The position numbers and the translations under genes are program-made. Source: Thermoplasmata archaeon (lineage in GTDB: Archaea; Thermoplasmatota; Thermoplasmata; Thermoplasmatales; Thermoplasmataceae). Taken from it: 8,832 bases of DNA. The notes below the pieces were generated by a model. It was not told where the DNA came from. It did no database searches and worked only from the letters and a program-made list of their open reading frames with translations. The stretch lies in contig JAJZOM010000232.1 in the NCBI GenBank assembly GCA_021811505.1, forward strand, positions 1-8,832. The letters are read 5' to 3'. Each line of letters starts with the position of its first letter. Within the stretch, counting starts at the first letter, position 1. Positions 5,927-8,832 of this stretch are shown here, in pieces.

Positions 5927-5933
5927 TTTTTTT
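5927..5933 (+). terminator. T-run terminator of the small acidic-tailed protein gene
   Basis: Seven consecutive T begin 15 nt after the stop codon at 5909-5911. U-tracts without a strong hairpin are typical archaeal termination signals. Confidence 0.45.
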
Positions 5934-5997
5934 GACTGAATTTAATGCGATCTACAGAAGCAGGTAGATATCTTGTAGTATTGAATTATTCACTGCG

Positions 5998-6075
5998 ACG
6001 TTCATAAGGAAGATAAAGACAAAATCGGGAACCTATCTTGCCGAAGTACAGCAAGGAGGAACTATTCAAGTGGTA
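5998..6075 (+). pseudogene. Possible N-terminal relic of an IS1634-like transposase
   Basis: In the convergent spacer 5912-6163 one plus frame reads FIRKIKTKSGTYLAEVQQ (6001-6054) and stops at 6076-6078. The string I-R-K-I-K-T-K-S-G-T-Y-L-x-x-V resembles the conserved start of IS1634/IS4-type transposases, and nothing of the rest of such a gene follows. Caution: the other two plus frames are also open for 80 nt or more here, and the second reads plausibly as well (6017-6100, containing YSKEELFKWYELFLFRR), so chance openness is possible. The identification is from memory only. Apart from T-runs and a 6-bp stem (5950-5955/5964-5969), I see nothing else in the spacer. Confidence 0.3.
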
Positions 6076-6125
6076 TGAATTGTTTCTTTTTCGTCGGAAC
6101 TGAAATAAATCATGGATTAGTGTTC

Positions 6126-6139
6126 AAAAAACCTAAAAA
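6126..6139 (-). terminator. T-run terminator of the permease-peptidase operon
   Basis: On the minus strand two T-runs, five T (6139-6135) and six T (6131-6126), start 24 nt after the peptidase stop codon. This is an archaeal-style U-rich terminator. Confidence 0.45.
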
Positions 6140-6143
6140 GTTA

Positions 6144-6162
6144 GTTAATTAACGCTTTTTTT
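6144..6162 (+). terminator. Plus-strand terminator-like palindrome plus T7 at the convergent junction
   Basis: A perfect palindrome, GTTAATTAAC (6144-6153), is followed on + by seven T (6156-6162), directly abutting the peptidase stop codon. It could stop plus-strand read-through before it enters the convergent peptidase gene. Together with the minus-strand T-runs at 6126-6139 it would form a bidirectional terminator. Confidence 0.3.
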
Positions 6163-6163
6163 C

Positions 6164-7264
6164 TTAGAGAACCTTTATTTCTTTGGTAAATTTGTTAAAG
6201 GATACGCATTTCCCGTTCCTGAATGTCACGGTATCCTCTATTCTAACGCCGCCTTTTCCAGAAAGATATATCCCAGGCTCTATTGTAAAAACAGATTCCC
6301 CCAGAACCTTTTCCCTGTTGCCCGGTACCAGGTACGGCTCCTCATGCACAGAGATCCCGAGGCCATGTCCTACTCTGTGTATAAATCTCTCTCCGTAACC
6401 TTCCTTGGTTATTACAGATCTGGCTATTCCGTCAGCATCGCTATACAAACTCTCTGCATTGAGATCAGAAATCGTCGTTTCCTGTGCATTTCGTGTTATT
6501 TCGTATATTTTCAGCATTTCATCGGACGGCTCTCCAAGAAATAACGTCCTTGTGGTATCCGAGGCATATCCTTGGAATCTACCTCCGAAATCTATCACTA
6601 TGGGTTCTCCGTTGTTTAGTGGCTTCTTTCCAGGAATGTGGTGTGGTATTGCACTGTTCGAACCGAATGCAACAACAGATGGAAAAGCTTCCGCATCAAG
6701 ACCAGTGGATCTCATGTTATCACCAAGGATTCCAGCAAGTTCTTTTTCAGTGATTCCCAGCGTTATGGCGTTAAGAGTTTCTTTCAGGGCTCTTTCCGAT
6801 TTGAGAATGGCAGTGGAAATGGCATTCAGTTCTTCCACATCCTTCACCTTTCTCAACTTTGAAAACATTTCATCCGCCAGAAACTCTCCGAATTTTTGCC
6901 CGGAAAACAATTTTGAATAATGGAAATATGGGAGGAGACCATCCACGGCTATGCTTTTAACTTTCCAGGCATCAAGCATTTCGTTTGCTATGCGGTACGG
7001 GTCTTCTCCGTCTTTCCAGCCTCTTACTTCATCAATCAGGGAATTCTCTTCAATCTGCTCTTTCATCAATAGTGGACTCAAAATTGAGGTCGTTTCACGA
7101 GTTACAATGAGGATCGCGAGTCTCTCTGCGCTCTCTGTCTCGAATCCCGTAAAATAGAAAAAGTTCGGTCCGGGTGGTATCAAGAATGCGTCGATGCCAT
7201 TCTCTTCCATAAGGTTTCTAAGTTTTTCAATCCTTTTTTTCTGATATCCAAAACTATCCGTCAT
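6164..7264 (-). CDS. pepQ: Xaa-Pro dipeptidase/aminopeptidase (peptidase family M24B)
   Basis: This 366-residue cytosolic metallopeptidase cleaves the bond before proline in peptides or dipeptides. Residues 1-135 form the creatinase-like N-terminal domain, and about 145-360 the pita-bread catalytic domain. The five metal ligands expected for the family are visible: D225 (VIDFGG), D236 (SDTTRT), H300 (GHGLG), E329 (TIEPG) and E343 (RIEDT). The accessory histidines H208 (PHH) and H307 (VHEEP) are also present, so the enzyme should be active with two divalent metals. The length fits archaeal prolidases (about 350). Whether it is dipeptide-specific (PepQ) or an aminopeptidase (PepP) cannot be decided from sequence alone, and the symbol is a family-level choice. 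It follows the ABC permease gene by 20 nt, with GGAG at 7277-7274 placed 9 nt before the ATG, so it is the second gene of an operon. The pairing suggests a role in use of imported or recycled peptides. Confidence 0.95.
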   Translation of the reverse strand: MTDSFGYQKKRIEKLRNLMEENGIDAFLIPPGPNFFYFTGFETESAERLAILIVTRETTSILSPLLMKEQIEENSLIDEVRGWKDGEDPYRIANEMLDAWKVKSIAVDGLLPYFHYSKLFSGQKFGEFLADEMFSKLRKVKDVEELNAISTAILKSERALKETLNAITLGITEKELAGILGDNMRSTGLDAEAFPSVVAFGSNSAIPHHIPGKKPLNNGEPIVIDFGGRFQGYASDTTRTLFLGEPSDEMLKIYEITRNAQETTISDLNAESLYSDADGIARSVITKEGYGERFIHRVGHGLGISVHEEPYLVPGNREKVLGESVFTIEPGIYLSGKGGVRIEDTVTFRNGKCVSFNKFTKEIKVL

Positions 7265-7273
7265 AAATTATTG

Positions 7274-7277
7274 CTCC
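7274..7277 (-). promoter_or_regulatory. Shine-Dalgarno of the peptidase gene
   Basis: The minus strand reads GGAG, then 9 nt, then the ATG at 7264. It lies in the 20-nt gap after the permease stop. The first genes of units in this window lack such a motif, consistent with leaderless starts for first genes and SD-led starts inside operons. Confidence 0.55.
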
Positions 7278-7284
7278 GAAGTTA

Positions 7285-8832
7285 TCATGCGCTGAATCTC
7301 TTCTGCGAATATCTGTATAATCTCATCCAGACGAAGTAAGTGATTAATACGATGATGAAAACCATGAACAGGTCGATAGCATCGACAAAGATCAGGTTAC
7401 CTGTGGCAATTCCCTTGTCGATTAGCAGCATCAGGCCATTGTTCACCGAATAAGTCCTTCCGCCGACTCTTGTATATTCACCTACCATTAGCCCTCCCCA
7501 GTAGCTTCCAAAAGCCGCCATTGAGCCTGTTATGAGGCCCGGTATGATGCCGGGGAAAGTGAGATATTTCGTTTTTCTCCATCCCTTGATCCCATATGTC
7601 TGCGTAACTACTTCGAGTTCCCTTGGAACAGATACAGCGGCTCCGTATACATTGAAGAAGATGTATGCGGCTGCAGAAAGGAATGTCACAAGCAAAACGT
7701 CAAATTCATAAGCCAATCCGGAGCCGATGAAAACGGCAAGATTCGGTGTCAGAAATTCCACTATGACGGGAAAAAGGATGGGAGCAGGGATTGAGTAGAT
7801 TATCTGGAATATCCCGGTCCCGAATCTCCCTGATCGGCCTCTCCTGCCGAAGTACATTGCGATAGGAACCATGGCGATGAAGCTGAACAGGAAGACTATA
7901 AGGATCCTCAGTAGATCAAAACCCGTAGCAACTGCAAGCTGAAAAAGAGTGCCAGTGTTCGTCAGATATTCAAGAAATGCCACAGTAAATCCGGTGTCGG
8001 CAGCAACGACTACTGCAATACCCGTAAGAGACAACAGAATAACTCCCGCTAATAAGTTCAGCTGCTTTTCTGAAATCCTAATACGTCTCCTCGGTTTTTC
8101 CACGGAATTCCTATCGGAACCGTTTAGGGTCAGATAAAGTGCTCCGACTCTGGAAGACAGAACATGAGTGATTCGGCTTCCGATTGCAGATACAAAAACA
8201 TTGGTCTCCCTTTTCTTTCTTCCTTCTTCAGTGGAAGTTGTATCAAATGCAAACTCATGCGCCCTAAGTATAAGCGGATTTATTATAAAGTAATAGTTGA
8301 GGGCGATCGCAATCATGAGGAAGAAGATAAGCACGCCAATCATGAAAAAAGAAGAAGTTGCTGCAAACTGCACCGCAAGCGATCCTACCCCGAATACTGT
8401 GTAATTCTCAGATCCTATGGATATAACCTCGCTGAGTGTTATGTAAAAAAGTCCGCTGGAGAACGAGGGCATAATGTTTGAAATTATGTGGGGATACGCC
8501 GCCGGCATGTATAGATTGCGAATTTTTGAAATCAGACCGAGATCGTATGCCTCGGAGAGTTGGAAATATTCCTCGGGAATGTGCGTTGTTGCCTCATAAA
8601 CTCCAAGAATAATATTCCAGAGGAGTGCAGTGATGATAAGGAAATCAGAGGCAAGCTCCACACCCATAAATCCTCCGATTCTCTCTATGAAAAAAACAAG
8701 TATTATCGGGAAGAATGAAATCACAGGCACGGCCTCAAGAATATCAGTTATGGGAATTATTATGGCGCCGGCAGACTTCACTCTCGCGGCAAAAACGCCG
8801 AGAACAAGGGCAATGCCTATGGACAGAAGCAT
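7285..8832 (-). CDS. ABC transporter permease with two fused membrane domains (N-terminus outside the window)
   Basis: The visible 515 residues hold two binding-protein-dependent permease domains (BPD_transp_1 type) in one chain, separated by a charged cytosolic linker (about 190-255). Each has an EAA loop that contacts the ATPase: about 79-110 (EATTHIPEEYFQLSEAYDLG...) and 397-427 (GAAVSVPRELEVVTQTYGIKGW...). Both G's at the EAA consensus position are visible (DLG, YGI-KG). Around eleven or twelve hydrophobic helices are present. The loops resemble the TauC/SsuC/NrtB nitrate-sulfonate-taurine class, so an anion or small organic substrate is possible, but substrate is not decidable. The reading frame runs to the window edge, and the ATG at 8832 is unlikely to be the true start because the first domain lacks its first helix. 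The ATPase and binding protein are not in the window and may lie upstream. The peptidase gene follows in the same operon. Confidence 0.93.
   Translation of the reverse strand: MLLSIGIALVLGVFAARVKSAGAIIIPITDILEAVPVISFFPIILVFFIERIGGFMGVELASDFLIITALLWNIILGVYEATTHIPEEYFQLSEAYDLGLISKIRNLYMPAAYPHIISNIMPSFSSGLFYITLSEVISIGSENYTVFGVGSLAVQFAATSSFFMIGVLIFFLMIAIALNYYFIINPLILRAHEFAFDTTSTEEGRKKRETNVFVSAIGSRITHVLSSRVGALYLTLNGSDRNSVEKPRRRIRISEKQLNLLAGVILLSLTGIAVVVAADTGFTVAFLEYLTNTGTLFQLAVATGFDLLRILIVFLFSFIAMVPIAMYFGRRGRSGRFGTGIFQIIYSIPAPILFPVIVEFLTPNLAVFIGSGLAYEFDVLLVTFLSAAAYIFFNVYGAAVSVPRELEVVTQTYGIKGWRKTKYLTFPGIIPGLITGSMAAFGSYWGGLMVGEYTRVGGRTYSVNNGLMLLIDKGIATGNLIFVDAIDLFMVFIIVLITYFVWMRLYRYSQKRFSA

Noticed and set aside
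6017..6100. Second open frame in the convergent spacer, resembling the start of a dehydrogenase E1-alpha subunit (SKEEL-x-x-WYE-x-x-L-x-RR)
   Set aside because: Very short, overlaps the transposase-like frame, and all three frames are open here, so the resemblance is probably chance.
6405..6920. 171-codon plus-strand ORF inside the peptidase gene
   Set aside because: It lies wholly antisense to a complete M24B peptidase with all metal ligands; its translation is low-complexity Ser/Phe-rich and has no motif.
8164..8481. 105-codon plus-strand ORF inside the permease gene
   Set aside because: Antisense shadow within membrane helices of the permease; highly charged, irregular composition and no motif.

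Overview
This window looks like chromosomal DNA of an archaeon, most probably of the order Thermoplasmatales or a close relative. The glycyl-tRNA synthetase is of the archaeal/eukaryotic homodimeric type. Several monocistronic genes carry an archaeal TATA box about 25-30 nt before the first ATG (leaderless transcription), while an operon-internal gene has a Shine-Dalgarno motif (GGAG). The composition is moderately AT-rich. The order-level assignment is inference from gene types and promoter style; no 16S rRNA or other phylogenetic marker beyond glyS is present.

Layout, left to right. A small ferredoxin gene on + (10-204, possibly starting before the window) converges on and overlaps the end of glyS. 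glyS (179-1645, -) is the second gene of a two-gene unit. Its first gene encodes a protein with four CBS domains (1642-2484, -), and the two overlap by ATGA. Next on - is a four-helix CopD-like membrane protein (2683-3168). A 292-nt spacer follows, holding the promoters of the flanking divergent genes and one doubtful 43-codon ORF. On + are a UPF0173 metallo-beta-lactamase-fold hydrolase (3461-4123), a spacer with what looks like a decayed TnpB-type transposase tail on - (about 4144-4405), a nucleotidyltransferase with an unusual cupin-like C-terminal extension (4460-5398), and a small uncharacterised acidic-tailed protein (5552-5911). A convergent spacer (5912-6163) holds terminator-like T-runs for both strands and a possible transposase N-terminal relic. 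On - an M24B Xaa-Pro peptidase (6164-7264) follows, 20 nt downstream of a two-domain ABC transporter permease (7285-8832, N-terminus outside the window).

How the genes fit together: most are housekeeping genes in short transcription units. The CBS protein and GlyRS are translationally coupled, which suggests ligand-sensing (adenine nucleotide or SAM class) linked to translation. The permease-peptidase pair suggests uptake and intracellular peptide breakdown. Promoter geometry moves several starts downstream of the longest possible ORF (CBS protein 2484, CopD-like 3168, UPF0173 3461, nucleotidyltransferase 4460). I found no CRISPR array, tRNA, rRNA or intact mobile element. The most unusual items are the nucleotidyltransferase-cupin fusion, the CBS-glyS coupling, and a palindromic repeat pair immediately upstream of the small-protein promoter. 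I see no convincing novel multi-gene system.
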